A DNA stretch of 64,000 bases from Haemophilus haemolyticus (GCF_001679045.1 NZ_LYCK01000001.1:72793-136792); one strand, 5' to 3'; shown: positions 29,665-42,220, counted from the stretch's first letter. Notes: generated by a model not told the origin, from the sequence alone. Translations and numbers: made by a program.

Positions 29665-30297
29665 ATGGAGTTACACAATATTCGCGATGAATATACTAAA
29701 CGAGTGCTTTCACAACATGATTGCCATGAAAATCCAATCTCGCAATTTGAACAGTGGCAGAAAGAGGCAATTCATGCTCAAGTTAACGAGCCTACTGCAA
29801 TGAATATTGCGACTGTTGATGAACAAGGTCACCCAAATAGCCGAATGGTATTGCTAAAAGAAGTCAATGAGCAAGGTTTTGTCTTTTTTACGAATTATCT
29901 TAGCCGAAAAGGCGGCTGTATTGAGCGCAATCCTTATGTCGCTCTGACTTTCTTTTGGCCTGAATTGGAACGCCAAGTGCGAATTGAAGGTAAGGCAGTC
30001 AAAATCTCAGCAGAACAATCCGATAAATATTTTGCTACCCGACCTTACACCAGTCGTATAGGGGCTTGGGCAAGTGAGCAAAGTTCGGTGATTTCCAATT
30101 ATAAATCTTTGTTAGCAAAAGCCGCATTAGTTGCCGCTAAACATCCGTTAAATGTGCCTCGACCAGATTATTGGGGTGGCTATTTAGTTGTGCCAGAAAC
30201 CGTGGAATTTTGGCAAGGTCGCCCAAGCCGTTTACATGACCGAATTCGTTATCGCAAAGAAAGTGATAATTGGATTAGAGAAAGACTTTCTCCTTAG
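29665..30297 (+). CDS. pdxH: Pyridoxamine/pyridoxine 5'-phosphate oxidase
   Basis: A 210-residue PdxH. It oxidises PNP and PMP to pyridoxal 5'-phosphate with FMN. The FMN and substrate motifs are present: [34 protein letters not shown] and the C-terminal [14 protein letters not shown] 29665 is preceded by AAAGGAGAG; an upstream in-frame ATG at 29632 lacks such a site. The gene is divergent from yhhQ and convergent with typA, with which it shares an uptake-signal terminator. Confidence 0.96.
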   Translation: MELHNIRDEYTKRVLSQHDCHENPISQFEQWQKEAIHAQVNEPTAMNIATVDEQGHPNSRMVLLKEVNEQGFVFFTNYLSRKGGCIERNPYVALTFFWPELERQVRIEGKAVKISAEQSDKYFATRPYTSRIGAWASEQSSVISNYKSLLAKAALVAAKHPLNVPRPDYWGGYLVVPETVEFWQGRPSRLHDRIRYRKESDNWIRERLSP

Positions 30298-30312
30298 TAA
30301 ATTAAGCATAAA

Positions 30313-30353
30313 AATAACCGCACTTTAGTTGTATCCCAAAGTGCGGTTAATTT
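30313..30353. terminator. Uptake-signal bidirectional terminator between pdxH and typA
   Basis: AACCGCACTTT (from 30316) and AAAGTGCGGTT (to 30348) form an 11-pair stem with A and T runs outside on both strands. Confidence 0.92.
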
Positions 30354-30382
30354 TTTACAAATTTTCGTGCTAGCGTTGTTTA

Positions 30383-32233
30383 TTAATGCGTGCTAGTACT
30401 TGTCGTTGTACGATTTGCACGTTTACGATCGTTTTCCGTCAAAAGTTTTTTACGGATACGAATCGATTCAGGTGTCACTTCCACTAACTCATCGTCATCG
30501 ATAAATTCAATCGCTTGTTCAAGACTGAATTTTACAGGCGTAGTTAGCACAATCGCATCGTCTTTACCTGACGCACGCATATTGGTGAGTTTTTTACCTT
30601 GCAAGCAGTTTACTGTTAAGTCATTTGAGCGGCTATGAATGCCGATAATTTGACCTTCGTAAACTTCTACGTTTGCATCAATCATTAACTTACCACGTTC
30701 TTGTAAGCCAAATAATGCGTAACCCAGTGCTTTACCTGTTGCATTAGAAATCAACACACCATTTTTACGTTGACCGATATCTCCACCTTTGATTTCATCA
30801 TAGTGGCTAAAGCTTGAGTAAAGTAAGCCGGTACCAGAAGTCATGGTCATAAAGTCACCACGGAAGCCAATTAATCCACGGCTAGGAATGATGTATTCTA
30901 AGCGAACGCGGCCTTTACCGTCTGGTAACATATCTCGAACTTCACCTTTACGGATACCTAATGCTTCCATCACAGAACCTTGATGTTGTTCTTCCACATC
31001 AATAGTTACTTGTTCGTATGGCTCTTGTTTTTTACCATCAATATCACGGTAGATTACTTTAGGGCGAGAAACGGCAAGCTCATAACCTTCACGACGCATA
31101 TTTTCGATTAACACAGAAAGATGTAATTCACCACGACCAGAAACACGGAATTCATCTGGGTTTGGGGTTTCTTCTACGCGTAATGCCACATTGTGAACTA
31201 ATTCTTTATTTAAACGTTCAAGAATTTGACGAGAAGTCACATATTTACCTTCTTGACCCGCAAATGGAGAGGTATTTACACAGAAGAACATGGTTACAGT
31301 TGGTTCATCAACGGTTAATGAAGGTAAGGCTTCAACGGCGTTGATATCACAAATCGTATCAGAAATATTTAATTCACCTAAACCAGTGATCGCCACGATA
31401 TCGCCCGCGTAAGCAATATCTTCTTCATAACGTTGTAAACCAAGATGACCAAGTACTTGACCGATACGACCTTGACGAGTTTTTCCTTCACTATTGATGA
31501 TAGTAACTGGTTGGTTTGGTTTAATCGAACCACGCTTAATACGACCAATGCCGATAACACCTACATAGTTGTTGTAGTCTAATTGTGAAATTTGCATTTG
31601 GAATGGCGCATCAAGTTCTACTTTTGGCGGTTCTACATGTTTCACAATGGCTTCAAATAACGGGGTCATATCTTCTGCTAATTCTTCGTGCTCAAGACCT
31701 GCAACACCATTTAATGCAGATGCATAGATAATTGGGAAGTCTAACTGTTCATCTGTTGCACCAAGATTAACGAATAAATCAAATACTTGATCTACCACCC
31801 AATCAGGACGTGCGCCTGGACGGTCAACTTTGTTGATAACTACGATTGGTTTTAAACCATGAGCAAAGGCTTTTTGGGTCACGAAACGCGTTTGTGGCAT
31901 TGGGCCATCAAACGCATCAACAACTAATAGAACAGAGTCCACCATAGAAAGTACGCGTTCAACTTCTCCACCGAAGTCTGCGTGTCCCGGAGTATCCACG
32001 ATGTTAATGCGGTAGTCATTCCAGTTAATCGCGGTATTTTTTGCAAGAATTGTAATGCCACGTTCTTTTTCAAGATCGTTTGAGTCCATAACTCGTTCAT
32101 CTACATCACCACGTGCAGATTCAAAAGTACCAGATTGTTGAAGAAGTTTATCTACAAGAGTGGTTTTACCATGGTCAACGTGCGCAATAATTGCGATGTT
32201 ACGGAGTTTTTTAATATCGATTTCGTTTTTCAT
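30383..32233 (-). CDS. typA: Ribosome-associated GTPase TypA/BipA
   Basis: A 616-residue translational GTPase. The G motifs [23 protein letters not shown] and NKVDRPGA are followed by the EF-G-like domains II, III and V and a BipA-specific C-terminal domain. The C-terminus ends in an Arg/Thr/Ser-rich tail. It assists 50S assembly and stress or cold adaptation. It is divergent from glnA across 232 bp, an arrangement shared with E. coli. Confidence 0.97.
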   Translation of the reverse strand: MKNEIDIKKLRNIAIIAHVDHGKTTLVDKLLQQSGTFESARGDVDERVMDSNDLEKERGITILAKNTAINWNDYRINIVDTPGHADFGGEVERVLSMVDSVLLVVDAFDGPMPQTRFVTQKAFAHGLKPIVVINKVDRPGARPDWVVDQVFDLFVNLGATDEQLDFPIIYASALNGVAGLEHEELAEDMTPLFEAIVKHVEPPKVELDAPFQMQISQLDYNNYVGVIGIGRIKRGSIKPNQPVTIINSEGKTRQGRIGQVLGHLGLQRYEEDIAYAGDIVAITGLGELNISDTICDINAVEALPSLTVDEPTVTMFFCVNTSPFAGQEGKYVTSRQILERLNKELVHNVALRVEETPNPDEFRVSGRGELHLSVLIENMRREGYELAVSRPKVIYRDIDGKKQEPYEQVTIDVEEQHQGSVMEALGIRKGEVRDMLPDGKGRVRLEYIIPSRGLIGFRGDFMTMTSGTGLLYSSFSHYDEIKGGDIGQRKNGVLISNATGKALGYALFGLQERGKLMIDANVEVYEGQIIGIHSRSNDLTVNCLQGKKLTNMRASGKDDAIVLTTPVKFSLEQAIEFIDDDELVEVTPESIRIRKKLLTENDRKRANRTTTSTSTH

Positions 32234-32291
32234 TGTTTAATGCTTTGATTAGATGAAATGCAATTTCTTATTGCATCGTTACATAAAAAAT

Positions 32292-32309
32292 GGTGCAACG
32301 AGTTGCACC
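32292..32309. repeat. Small palindrome in the typA-glnA spacer
   Basis: GGTGCAAC and GTTGCACC are separated by two bases, with a preceding A/T run. It resembles short intergenic palindromic elements seen in Pasteurellaceae, but copy number was not checked. Confidence 0.4.
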
Positions 32310-32418
32310 CTACGTTTCTACATTTGTCGAAAGGGCAAAAATTATACATGCATTTTTCTTTTTCTGCTATGACTAGAATAAGAAAAATAAATCTCATGAA
32401 AAAATAGTATGGTTACGT

Positions 32419-32424
32419 TATAAT
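32419..32424 (+). promoter_or_regulatory. Candidate -10 element of glnA
   Basis: TATAAT lies 42 bases before the glnA start codon. No good -35 is seen at 16-18 bases upstream, suggesting an activator or a weak promoter. Confidence 0.4.
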
Positions 32425-32465
32425 GCGTACTTATTTTAATCGGACTAATTATAGAGGACTCCCTA

Positions 32466-33884
32466 ATGCCAAACGCAAATGCAATCGCCAATGTATTTAA
32501 GCTAATTGAAGAAAATAATGTGAAATTTGTGCTTCTTCGATTCACCGATATTAAAGGCAAAGAGCATGGTGTATCCATTCCAGTAAGCCTTGTGGATGAA
32601 GAAATGTTTGAAGATGGCAAGATGTTTGATGGTTCCTCTGTAGAGGGATGGAAGACCATTAATAAAGCCGATATGTTGCTTATGCCAATGGCTGAAACTG
32701 CAGTTGTCGATCCATTCGCGCAAATTCCAACGCTTTCTATTCGTTGTAGCGTTTATGAACCAACGACAATGCAAAGCTATGATCGCGATCCGCGCTCTAT
32801 TGCAATTCGTGCAGAAAATTATATGCGTTCAACCGGTATTGCGGATCAGGCTTTTTTCGGCCCAGAGCCTGAATTCTTCTTGTTTGATGATGTGCGTTTT
32901 AATGTATCAATGAACAAAGCGTCTTTTTCTATTGATGATATAGAAGCTGCTTGGAACACGAATAAAAAATATGAAGAAGGCAATAATGCTTATCGTCCAT
33001 TGAAAAAAGGTGGATATTGTGCCGTTGCACCGATTGATAGTGCACACGATATTCGTTCTGAAATGTGCTTGATTTTAGAAGAAATGGGATTAGTCATCGA
33101 AGCCCACCATCATGAAGTAGCTACTGCTGGGCAGAATGAGATTGCGACTAAATTCAATACACTAACCTTAAAAGCAGATGAAACGCAAATCTATAAATAT
33201 GTCGTACAAAACGTTGCATTAGAGCACGGTAAAACGGCGTGTTTTATGCCAAAACCAATTACTGGAGATAATGGTTCAGGCATGCACTGTAATATGTCGT
33301 TAAGCAAAGATGGAAAAAATATTTTCCAAGGCGATAAATATGCTGGTCTTTCAGAAACCGCACTTTACTACATCGGCGGTATCATTAAGCATGCTAAAGC
33401 ATTAAATGCGTTCACTAACCCAAGCACTAATTCATATAAACGTTTAGTGCCAGGTTATGAAGCGCCAGTGTTATTGGCTTACTCAGCAAGCAACCGTTCA
33501 GCCTCAATCCGTATTCCTGCAGTAACCAATCCGAAAGCGATTCGCGTAGAAGCACGTTTCCCCGATCCTTTAGCAAACCCATATCTGGCTTTTGCTGCAT
33601 TATTGATGGCAGGTCTTGATGGTGTAGTAAACAAAATCCACCCTGGCGATGCAATGGATAAAAATCTTTACGATCTTCCACCTGAAGAATTAAAAGATAT
33701 TCCAGCGGTAGCAAGTTCACTAGAAGATGCGTTAAGTTCATTAGAAAAAGACTATGAATTCTTAACTCAAGGTGGCGTATTTGCTAAAGATTTTATTGAT
33801 GCGTTTATCAGTATCAAACGTAAAGAAGTGGAGCGTTTAAATATGGCACCACATCCGGTTGAGTTTGAGATGTATTATGCATAA
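32466..33884 (+). CDS. glnA: Glutamine synthetase, type I
   Basis: A 472-residue GSI enzyme. It joins ammonia and glutamate to make glutamine. Visible motifs include FDGSSVEGW, the metal site FFGPEPEFF, the ATP-binding [12 protein letters not shown] stretch and the adenylylation loop [10 protein letters not shown] with Tyr402. An adenylylated (beta-type) enzyme is therefore expected. The gene was originally followed by an uptake-signal hairpin, now split by an insertion sequence. Confidence 0.98.
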   Translation: MPNANAIANVFKLIEENNVKFVLLRFTDIKGKEHGVSIPVSLVDEEMFEDGKMFDGSSVEGWKTINKADMLLMPMAETAVVDPFAQIPTLSIRCSVYEPTTMQSYDRDPRSIAIRAENYMRSTGIADQAFFGPEPEFFLFDDVRFNVSMNKASFSIDDIEAAWNTNKKYEEGNNAYRPLKKGGYCAVAPIDSAHDIRSEMCLILEEMGLVIEAHHHEVATAGQNEIATKFNTLTLKADETQIYKYVVQNVALEHGKTACFMPKPITGDNGSGMHCNMSLSKDGKNIFQGDKYAGLSETALYYIGGIIKHAKALNAFTNPSTNSYKRLVPGYEAPVLLAYSASNRSASIRIPAVTNPKAIRVEARFPDPLANPYLAFAALLMAGLDGVVNKIHPGDAMDKNLYDLPPEELKDIPAVASSLEDALSSLEKDYEFLTQGGVFAKDFIDAFISIKRKEVERLNMAPHPVEFEMYYA

Positions 33885-33918
33885 TGATAAACAACAAAAT
33901 TCAAGTTGTTGAACAAGA

Positions 33919-33933
33919 AAAGTGCGGTCGTTT
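33919..33933 (+). other. Left arm of the split glnA terminator
   Basis: AAAAGTGCGGTCG lies directly before the insertion sequence. Its partner, GACCGCACCTTTTG, lies directly after it (35179-35192), so the hairpin was divided by insertion. Confidence 0.7.
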
Positions 33934-33959
33934 TGATCTGACCCAAAAAATCTAGACGA

Positions 33960-34773
33960 TTAATTCAAGGACTGACAATGATATTGTATCAGACTCAGTC
34001 CTTTTAATTTTAGTTGAATTCGTCGGTGATTATAGTAATCCAAATAATCCCTGATAGAATCAACTATCTCTTCTCTGCTGTTAAATTCCCGACCATAAAA
34101 ACATTCCTTTTTTAATCGCCCAAAGAAACTTTCCATCGCTGCATTGTCCAAGCAATTTCCTTTTCTAGACATACTTTGAATGATGCCATGTTCAGCTAAA
34201 ATTCGACGATAAGCCACCATTTGATATTGCCAGCCTTGGTCTGAATGTAAAATGACACCACAGGCTTTATTTAACCCTTTGACGGCTTGCATTAACATGT
34301 ACTCTACTTGTACCCAGTTTGGGGAGTAGCTGAGGTTATAGGAGACTATCTCATTGTTAAATAAGTCTAAAATTGGGGATAAATAGACTTTACTTCCATC
34401 TTTCGCCTTAAACTCGGTGATATCGGTCACCCATTTTTGTTTCGGGGCTATTGCGCTAAAATTGCGTTCAAGATGATTTGGGGCAATCACCCCTATCGCG
34501 CCTCGATAGGGGGTAAATTTCTTGCTTTTTCTTGATCGCACTTGAAGGCCAAGTGTCTGCATTAAACGTTGGACTTTCTTATGATTGACACATCGCAAAC
34601 AGGCATGAACGCGTCGATAGCCATAATCAGGATGATTGGCTTTGATGGTTTAATGGCCTTTTTCAGCGGCTCATCCTTATCTAGTTTAATCTGAAGTTTG
34701 GCAAAAAACGTACTACGCGCTAACTGTGCAAAACCTAAAAGCCATTTTAACGGATAGCGTGTTCTTAACCTTT
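33960..34773 (-). pseudogene. IS3 transposase OrfB, frameshifted
   Basis: The N-terminal part (RLRTRYPLKWLLGF and on) reads in one frame down to about 34650. The rest (from IKANHPDYGYRRVHA) is in another frame, consistent with loss of one base in the A/C run at 34647-34655. The catalytic core is intact downstream: WVTDITEF (first Asp), LHSDQGWQYQ (second Asp) and the AMESFFGRLKKE segment (Glu). A Met-initiated fragment from 34598 could produce only the C-terminal 212 residues. Full transposase would need two frameshifts. Confidence 0.85.
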
Positions 34774-35118
34774 GGATAATTTCTGTTGCTCGGCTTCGTC
34801 CTGAAGTCTGAGCCTTCTCAACTCCTTTAGGTAGGCTACCTCCGCTTCAAGCAGTAAAATTCTCAGGCGTAAACGGTCTTCTTCAGTTTTGGGTGGCGGT
34901 GGCATTTTTGCATATCTGGGTTTCATCGGCGGTCGTCCTGATGGTTTACGGGGAATAAGTCCTTTTATGCCACTTTTTTCAAATCGTTTCAACCATGTCC
35001 AGACTAAGGCGTTGGAAGGAATATTGTAAAAACACGCAGCCTTTCTGATACTCATTTTCCCATTCAAAATAGGTTGAATAACCTGTAATTTAAATTCGAT
35101 TGTGTAGTGTTTACCCAT
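34765..35118 (-). CDS. IS3-family OrfA (helix-turn-helix protein)
   Basis: A 117-residue protein starting MGKHYTIEFK, with a Tnp/IS150-type helix-turn-helix (IRKAACFYNIPSNALVWTWL) and a C-terminal leucine-rich coiled coil. It normally binds the IS ends and, after -1 frameshifting near its end, forms the OrfAB transposase. The ATG at 35118 is favoured; a TTG 18 bases upstream is also in frame. Confidence 0.85.
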   Translation of the reverse strand: MGKHYTIEFKLQVIQPILNGKMSIRKAACFYNIPSNALVWTWLKRFEKSGIKGLIPRKPSGRPPMKPRYAKMPPPPKTEEDRLRLRILLLEAEVAYLKELRRLRLQDEAEQQKLSKG

Positions 35119-35194
35119 AAAAAATCTGCACCTCAATTGTTGGTTGTTGAGTCCAACTTTTGGGAGCAGATCAATTTTGACCGCACCTTTTGTA

Positions 35195-35222
35195 TTGTTA
35201 ATTTATATAACTACCGTATAAT
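35195..35222 (+). promoter_or_regulatory. Predicted promoter of the O-antigen operon
   Basis: TTGTTA (35195-35200), 16 bases, TATAAT (35217-35222). It lies 30 bases before wzm and just outside the insertion sequence, after the right arm of the broken glnA hairpin. Confidence 0.65.
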
Positions 35223-35252
35223 CACGCTGAGAAAAATTTATAGGAATAATTT

Positions 35253-36044
35253 ATGATTAAAGGTTTTGTAAACGGATTTCAGCGTTTTTGGGCTTTTGAT
35301 GAGCTACTTAAGCAGCTAGTTATTCGCGATGTAAAACTTAAATATAGACGAAGCTATCTGGGTTATTTGTGGAGTATTTTAAATCCACTAATGTTAATGA
35401 TGGTGTTAGTAATCGTTTTTTCAAATCTCTTCCGATTTGATATCCCTAATTTCCCTCTTTATATGATTGCAGGCCAAACAATGTTCAATTTTATGATTGA
35501 AGCAACTAATAATGCGGTCTGGTCTATTACTGGAAATGCTTCATTGCTTAAAAAAACTTATGTGCCGAAATATATTTTTACCCTTTCTAAAGTAGGAAGC
35601 TCATTAGTTAATCTTGTCTTTTCTTTGGGGGCTTTAGTACTAGTGATGGTTTTTACTGGTGCTGAGTTTTCTTGGAACCTTTTATACTTTCCTATTATTA
35701 TCTTGCAAGTGCTGATTTTTAGCTTGGGTATTAGTTTATTTTTAGCGGCAGCAACAGTTTTCTTCCGAGATATCCAATACCTTTGGGGGGTGTTTACTTC
35801 TATGTGGATGTATATGACACCACTGTTCTATCCTGTAACAATAATCCCTGAAGAATATCGTTGGCTATATAAAAACTTAAATCCTATGTATAGATATATT
35901 GAACAATTTAGGGATATTGTTTTACATGCACACGCTCCTAATTTTCATTCTATGTTTTTAGGTTTTTTAGTTGCACTTATTGTATTAGTTGTTGGAATTT
36001 GGTATTTCAATAAGAAACAAGACGAATTTATTTTATATATCTAA
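35253..36044 (+). CDS. wzm: O-antigen ABC transporter permease Wzm
   Basis: A 263-residue ABC-2 type permease of six helices, with the YRRSYLGYLWSILNP stretch near the N-terminus and the LNPMYRYIEQFRDIVL motif near the C-terminus typical of Wzm/TagG. It exports undecaprenyl-linked polysaccharide across the inner membrane. AGGAATAATTT precedes the ATG. Its TAA shares one base with the ATG of wzt, so the two are coupled. Confidence 0.93.
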   Translation: MIKGFVNGFQRFWAFDELLKQLVIRDVKLKYRRSYLGYLWSILNPLMLMMVLVIVFSNLFRFDIPNFPLYMIAGQTMFNFMIEATNNAVWSITGNASLLKKTYVPKYIFTLSKVGSSLVNLVFSLGALVLVMVFTGAEFSWNLLYFPIIILQVLIFSLGISLFLAAATVFFRDIQYLWGVFTSMWMYMTPLFYPVTIIPEEYRWLYKNLNPMYRYIEQFRDIVLHAHAPNFHSMFLGFLVALIVLVVGIWYFNKKQDEFILYI

Positions 36045-36772
36045 TGAATACAGAAACTGTTATTAAAGTTACTAATGCCACTGTGCGATTTAATAAAGCG
36101 ACAGAGAATTATAATGGCTTGAAAGAGTACGTAATTAAGATGCTAAAAGGTGAGCTTATGTTCCAAGAGTTTTTAGCATTAAAAGACGTTAACCTTGAGG
36201 TTAAAAAAGGTGAGTCATGGGGGCTAATTGGCACCAATGGTTCGGGTAAGTCGACACTTTTAAAGTTAATTTGTGGTATTTTAAAACCTTATAAAGGTAT
36301 CGTAGAAGTGCACGGTAATATAGCTCCTCTGATTGAGTTAGGGGCAGGTTTCGATGGTGAGCTTACAGCAAGAGAGAATATCTATCTTAATGGTGCGATA
36401 CTCGGGCATAAAAAAGCCTTCATGGAGCAGCACTTTGATGAAATTATCGAATTTGCTGAGCTTCAAGATTTTGTGGATGTGCCACTTAAAAACTTCTCAT
36501 CAGGTATGGCTGCGAGGTTAGGCTTTGCTGTAGCAACGATTGTTAAACCAGAAATTTTAATTGTGGATGAAGTCTTGGCTGTAGGTGATGCTGCATTCCA
36601 AGAAAAATGTAAGCAAAGAATGGAGAAAATGTTAGCTGGAGGCACAACACTTTTATTCGTTTCACACTCTATCGACCAAGTAAAAGAACTTTGTCAGAAT
36701 GTTATTTGGATTGATAAGGGAGTGGTAAAGGTTGCTGGTAAGGCGGAAGATGTAATTCCTTTATATGAGTAA
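36044..36772 (+). CDS. wzt: O-antigen ABC transporter ATPase Wzt
   Basis: A 242-residue nucleotide-binding subunit with Walker A GTNGSGKST (residues 63-71), signature NFSSGMAARLGF, Walker B LIVDEVLAVGD and H-loop VSHS. It ends shortly after the ATPase domain and lacks the C-terminal carbohydrate-binding domain of Wzt proteins that recognise capped chains. Export is therefore probably coupled to polymerisation as in Klebsiella galactan systems. It overlaps wzm by one base. Confidence 0.93.
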   Translation: MNTETVIKVTNATVRFNKATENYNGLKEYVIKMLKGELMFQEFLALKDVNLEVKKGESWGLIGTNGSGKSTLLKLICGILKPYKGIVEVHGNIAPLIELGAGFDGELTARENIYLNGAILGHKKAFMEQHFDEIIEFAELQDFVDVPLKNFSSGMAARLGFAVATIVKPEILIVDEVLAVGDAAFQEKCKQRMEKMLAGGTTLLFVSHSIDQVKELCQNVIWIDKGVVKVAGKAEDVIPLYE

Positions 36773-36814
36773 CATACTCAGTAAAAAACAAGATAAGTTA
36801 TTATAGGAAAAATT

Positions 36815-39021
<2,207 letters not shown>

Positions 39022-39042
39022 AGTATAGCGAGTCTAGAAATA

Positions 39043-39074
39043 AAGCCATATACGATTTCGTGTATGGCTTTTGT
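39043..39074 (+). terminator. Terminator-like hairpin inside the O-antigen cluster
   Basis: AAGCCATATACG (39043-39054) pairs with CGTGTATGGCTT (39059-39070), with one G-U pair, followed by TTGTTT. It would reduce transcription of the distal transferase genes. Confidence 0.75.
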
Positions 39075-39095
39075 TTAAATAAAATTGAGTTGATT

Positions 39096-40022
39096 ATGCA
39101 CGCTGAAAAATCCATTTGTGCGGTGGTTGTGACGTTTAACCGCAAAAAATTATTACTAAATTGTTTAGGTGCTCTGAAAGCCCAAACACGCCAATTGTCT
39201 CATATTGTCGTGATTGATAATGCTAGTACAGACGGTACTGCAGATTTTTTAGTACAGCATAATTGGACAAATAGTGATTTTTTTACTTTGATTACTTTGC
39301 CTGAAAATATGGGTGGGGCAGGTGGATTCCATGAAGGAATCAAGTATGCTTTTGAGCATGGCTTTGATTATATTTGGTTGATGGATGATGATGGTGTTCC
39401 AGCTGCAGATTGTCTAGATAAGTTACTCCCATTTGCGACAGAAAATAATTATTTAGGCCCACTAGTGCTTGATATTAAACAATCAAATAACTTTTGTTTT
39501 CCTATGCGATTACCTTCAACGTTGAAAAGATTGGATACTTTAGCTGATCTGAATACGTTAGAAATCAAAGAAAAAATAGATGGTATTGTTATTCCATTTA
39601 ACGGTATTCTGCTTTCATCGAAAGTGGTTGAAAAGGTCGGTTTCCCTTTAAAAGAGTATTTTATTTGGGGTGATGATATGGAATACACTGCAAGAATGAA
39701 AAAATATGGTGTAGACATTGCTTCTATCGTGGATGCTTATTTTTATCACCCTAAAGATGAATCATTAGGTACGCCGATGTTTTTTAACAAACTACATTTT
39801 AATGATACACCATCGAAGTTGAAGCTTTATTGCATGTGTAGAAATGCCATATCCAATTATAAAAAATATAGTAGCTATTTGCATGTTTCTGCATTTATAC
39901 TTAAAACGCTGTGGTTTTATTTATTTACCAAACCGAGTTTTTCTAAATTAAGCATTGCTGCCAGAGGAGTTTTTCATGGCATAATGGGCGACTTCTCTCA
40001 TCATAAGGATTACTTAAAATAA
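39096..40022 (+). CDS. Glycosyltransferase family 2, galactofuranosyltransferase-like
   Basis: A 308-residue GT2 enzyme with VVVTFNRKKLL at the start, DNASTDGT, GGAGGFHEG, the metal motif MDDDG and the acid motif WGDDMEYTAR. This set is shared with GlfT-like galactofuranosyl and rhamnosyl transferases. Adjacent glf makes UDP-galactofuranose the likely donor. ATG 39096 begins the family start; the upstream frame passes through the terminator hairpin. Confidence 0.85.
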   Translation: MHAEKSICAVVVTFNRKKLLLNCLGALKAQTRQLSHIVVIDNASTDGTADFLVQHNWTNSDFFTLITLPENMGGAGGFHEGIKYAFEHGFDYIWLMDDDGVPAADCLDKLLPFATENNYLGPLVLDIKQSNNFCFPMRLPSTLKRLDTLADLNTLEIKEKIDGIVIPFNGILLSSKVVEKVGFPLKEYFIWGDDMEYTARMKKYGVDIASIVDAYFYHPKDESLGTPMFFNKLHFNDTPSKLKLYCMCRNAISNYKKYSSYLHVSAFILKTLWFYLFTKPSFSKLSIAARGVFHGIMGDFSHHKDYLK

Positions 40023-40023
40023 C

Positions 40024-40794
40024 ATGCAAAAGCTTACTGTATTAGTGATTGCGCATAAAGACTATGAGTTTCCAGATTCTGCATGCTATCGCCCGCTTTT
40101 TGTGGGAGGGAAGACTACAAGCGATCTAAAAAATGAAAGGTTTTACCAAGATAGTATTGGTGTGAATATAGCTGAAAAGAATAGTAGTTTTTGTGAGCTA
40201 ACAGGACTTTATTGGGCTTGGCAAAATGGTATCTTTAAAAATAACCAATATGTTGGGTTAGTGCACTATCGCCGTTATTTTGCAGGTGAAAAGTTATGTT
40301 TGAAGAAACAGCATATTGCATCAGAAAGAGAGTTGCTATCTCTTCTAGAAAAATATGATACGATTTTACCGAAAAAACGAAATTATTTTATTGAATCAAT
40401 TTATTCTCACTATCAACATGCCCATCATGTTAAGGATCTGAATTGTACAAGGGAAATTATTTCTGAATTGCATCCTGAGTATATAACGAGCTTTGATGCA
40501 ATTATGCAAGGCCGAAAGATTCATATTTATAATATGTTTGTCATGTCATCAGAGAAAGCATCAGAATACTGTAAGTGGCTTTTCCCTATTTTGTTTGAAT
40601 TAGAAAAGCGAATAGATATAACCCAGTATGATAGCTACCAAAAAAGAGTATTTGGTTTTATTGCCGAGCGCCTATTCAATGTTTGGTTGCTTCATCATCA
40701 GTTAAAGTTTTGTGAAATTCCGGTAGTTAATTTGGAAGGCGAGAATTTTTTAAAAAAAGCGATTAATTTATTAAAACGGAAATTTTTAAAATAA
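40024..40794 (+). CDS. DUF4422 glycosyltransferase
   Basis: A 256-residue protein beginning LTVLVIAHKDYEFP, with the family's NSSFCELTGLYWAWQN and YVGLVHYRRYF motifs and a Phe/His-rich centre. DUF4422 proteins occur in polysaccharide loci and are regarded as glycosyltransferases of a GT-A-like fold; several add galactofuranose or galactopyranose. One base separates it from the preceding gene. It contains no membrane segment. Confidence 0.85.
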   Translation: MQKLTVLVIAHKDYEFPDSACYRPLFVGGKTTSDLKNERFYQDSIGVNIAEKNSSFCELTGLYWAWQNGIFKNNQYVGLVHYRRYFAGEKLCLKKQHIASERELLSLLEKYDTILPKKRNYFIESIYSHYQHAHHVKDLNCTREIISELHPEYITSFDAIMQGRKIHIYNMFVMSSEKASEYCKWLFPILFELEKRIDITQYDSYQKRVFGFIAERLFNVWLLHHQLKFCEIPVVNLEGENFLKKAINLLKRKFLK

Positions 40795-40804
40795 GGATTT
40801 CACT

Positions 40805-42220
40805 ATGCATAAAATTACGTGGTGTAAATTTATTTTGTTAGCTACTGATTTTTTAACACTTTTCAGTTCATTATTTATTGCTTATGAAGTGTTAGATATC
40901 ACTCGTGGCGGCCGTTTTTATTTCCCTTTGGAAGAATTTAATGCCTATGTATTGATTCATGCCTGTGTATCTTTCGTTGGTGTGTTATGGTTTTGGATAC
41001 GATTACGGCACTATACTTACCGCAAACCGTTTTGGTTTGAATTAAAAGAAATTATCCGTACCTTACTAATCCTTTTCATTATTGAATTGGCTATAGTTGC
41101 CTTTTCTCGTCTATATGTTTCCCGTTATTTCTGGTCTGTAACTTGGATTTGTATCTTTGTTGGACTTCCTTTTTTCCGGATTCTTGTAAAAAAGCTTTTG
41201 ATAAAAAGTGGAATATATTTGAAAGAAACGATCATTATTGGCAATGGAAAAAATGCTAAAGAAGTATTTAACGCCTTAAATAATGAATCATATTTAGGAT
41301 TCGACATAAAATTATTTGTGACAACGGAAGATTATCATTCAGAGTTTATTGAAGGTATTCCCGTCATACGCCATAACCCTGAGCTACTAATGAAATTAGT
41401 GTCGCCAGAATTTACTCAGTTTATTCTTGCAATTGATGAAGAAAATAAAGCCAAACAAGATTTTTGGTTGCGTTATTTAATTCGCAAAGGATGCCGTTCT
41501 ATTTCAGTGATTCCTGATTTTCGAGGTATTCCACTTTATGGCACGGATATGTCTTTTTTATTTAGCCAGGAAATGGTGCTTTTTAGAGTAAATAATAATT
41601 TAGCAAAACGTTCATCTAAGATTGTTAAAAGAACCTTTGATATCTTAGGTTCATCTTTTCTTTTACTTTTATTGTTACCATTTTGTATTCCTTTATATTT
41701 TATCATTACAAAGGATGGCGGTAATTTCATATACGAGCATCCAAGAATTGGTCAGCATAAAAAGAAATTCAAATGTTTGAAGTTTCGAACAATGGTGAAT
41801 AATTCAGATGAAGTGTTAGAAAAGATTTTGGCAACGGATGAAAGTGCTAGATTAGAATGGGAAAAAGACTTCAAACTTAAAGATGATCCACGCATTACAC
41901 CAATAGGCAGATGGTTAAGAGAGAGAAGCTTAGATGAACTACCTCAACTTTGGAATGTACTTAAAGGTGAAATGAGTTTAGTCGGACCTCGTCCAATAGT
42001 GAAAAAGGAATTGTCTTATTATCAAGAGGACGTTGATTATTACCTTATGGCAAAACCTGGAATGACAGGCTTATGGCAGGTAAGTGGGCGAAATAATGTG
42101 AGCTATGATACGCGAGTTTATTTTGATACTTGGTACGCTAAAAACTGGTCTCTATGGAATGATATTGTGATCTTACTTAAAACAGCTAAAGTGGTGTGTA
42201 AGAAAACAGGGGCCTATTAA
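40805..42220 (+). CDS. wbaP: Undecaprenyl-phosphate galactose phosphotransferase WbaP
   Basis: A 471-residue polyisoprenyl-phosphate hexose-1-phosphate transferase. It has four N-terminal membrane helices (about residues 5-130), a CoA-binding-like middle domain, a fifth hydrophobic segment and the catalytic C-terminal domain. Family blocks [41 protein letters not shown] and [13 protein letters not shown] are intact. It starts each chain by moving galactose-1-phosphate, or a similar sugar, to undecaprenyl phosphate. Its stop overlaps the next start by one base. A gene of this type is also found at this site in H. influenzae. Confidence 0.93.
   Translation: MHKITWCKFILLATDFLTLFSSLFIAYEVLDITRGGRFYFPLEEFNAYVLIHACVSFVGVLWFWIRLRHYTYRKPFWFELKEIIRTLLILFIIELAIVAFSRLYVSRYFWSVTWICIFVGLPFFRILVKKLLIKSGIYLKETIIIGNGKNAKEVFNALNNESYLGFDIKLFVTTEDYHSEFIEGIPVIRHNPELLMKLVSPEFTQFILAIDEENKAKQDFWLRYLIRKGCRSISVIPDFRGIPLYGTDMSFLFSQEMVLFRVNNNLAKRSSKIVKRTFDILGSSFLLLLLLPFCIPLYFIITKDGGNFIYEHPRIGQHKKKFKCLKFRTMVNNSDEVLEKILATDESARLEWEKDFKLKDDPRITPIGRWLRERSLDELPQLWNVLKGEMSLVGPRPIVKKELSYYQEDVDYYLMAKPGMTGLWQVSGRNNVSYDTRVYFDTWYAKNWSLWNDIVILLKTAKVVCKKTGAY

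Larger units (their letters stand above)
33934..35173 (-). mobile_element. IS3-family insertion sequence (IS150-like), degenerate
   Basis: This is a 1.24-kb element bounded by imperfect inverted repeats. Plus-strand left end TGATCTGACCCAAAA corresponds to minus-strand right end TGATCTGCTCCCAAAA. It encodes a helix-turn-helix OrfA and a DDE transposase OrfB in the -1 frame, the IS3 layout. OrfB has a one-base deletion, so the copy is probably immobile. No clear target duplication is visible (left flank TTT, right flank ATT). It separates glnA from the O-antigen locus and may have accompanied acquisition of that locus. Confidence 0.82.

Noticed and set aside
33928..35180. Target-site duplication of the IS element
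   Set aside because: Flanking trinucleotides (TTT and ATT) do not match under any reasonable placement of the ends.
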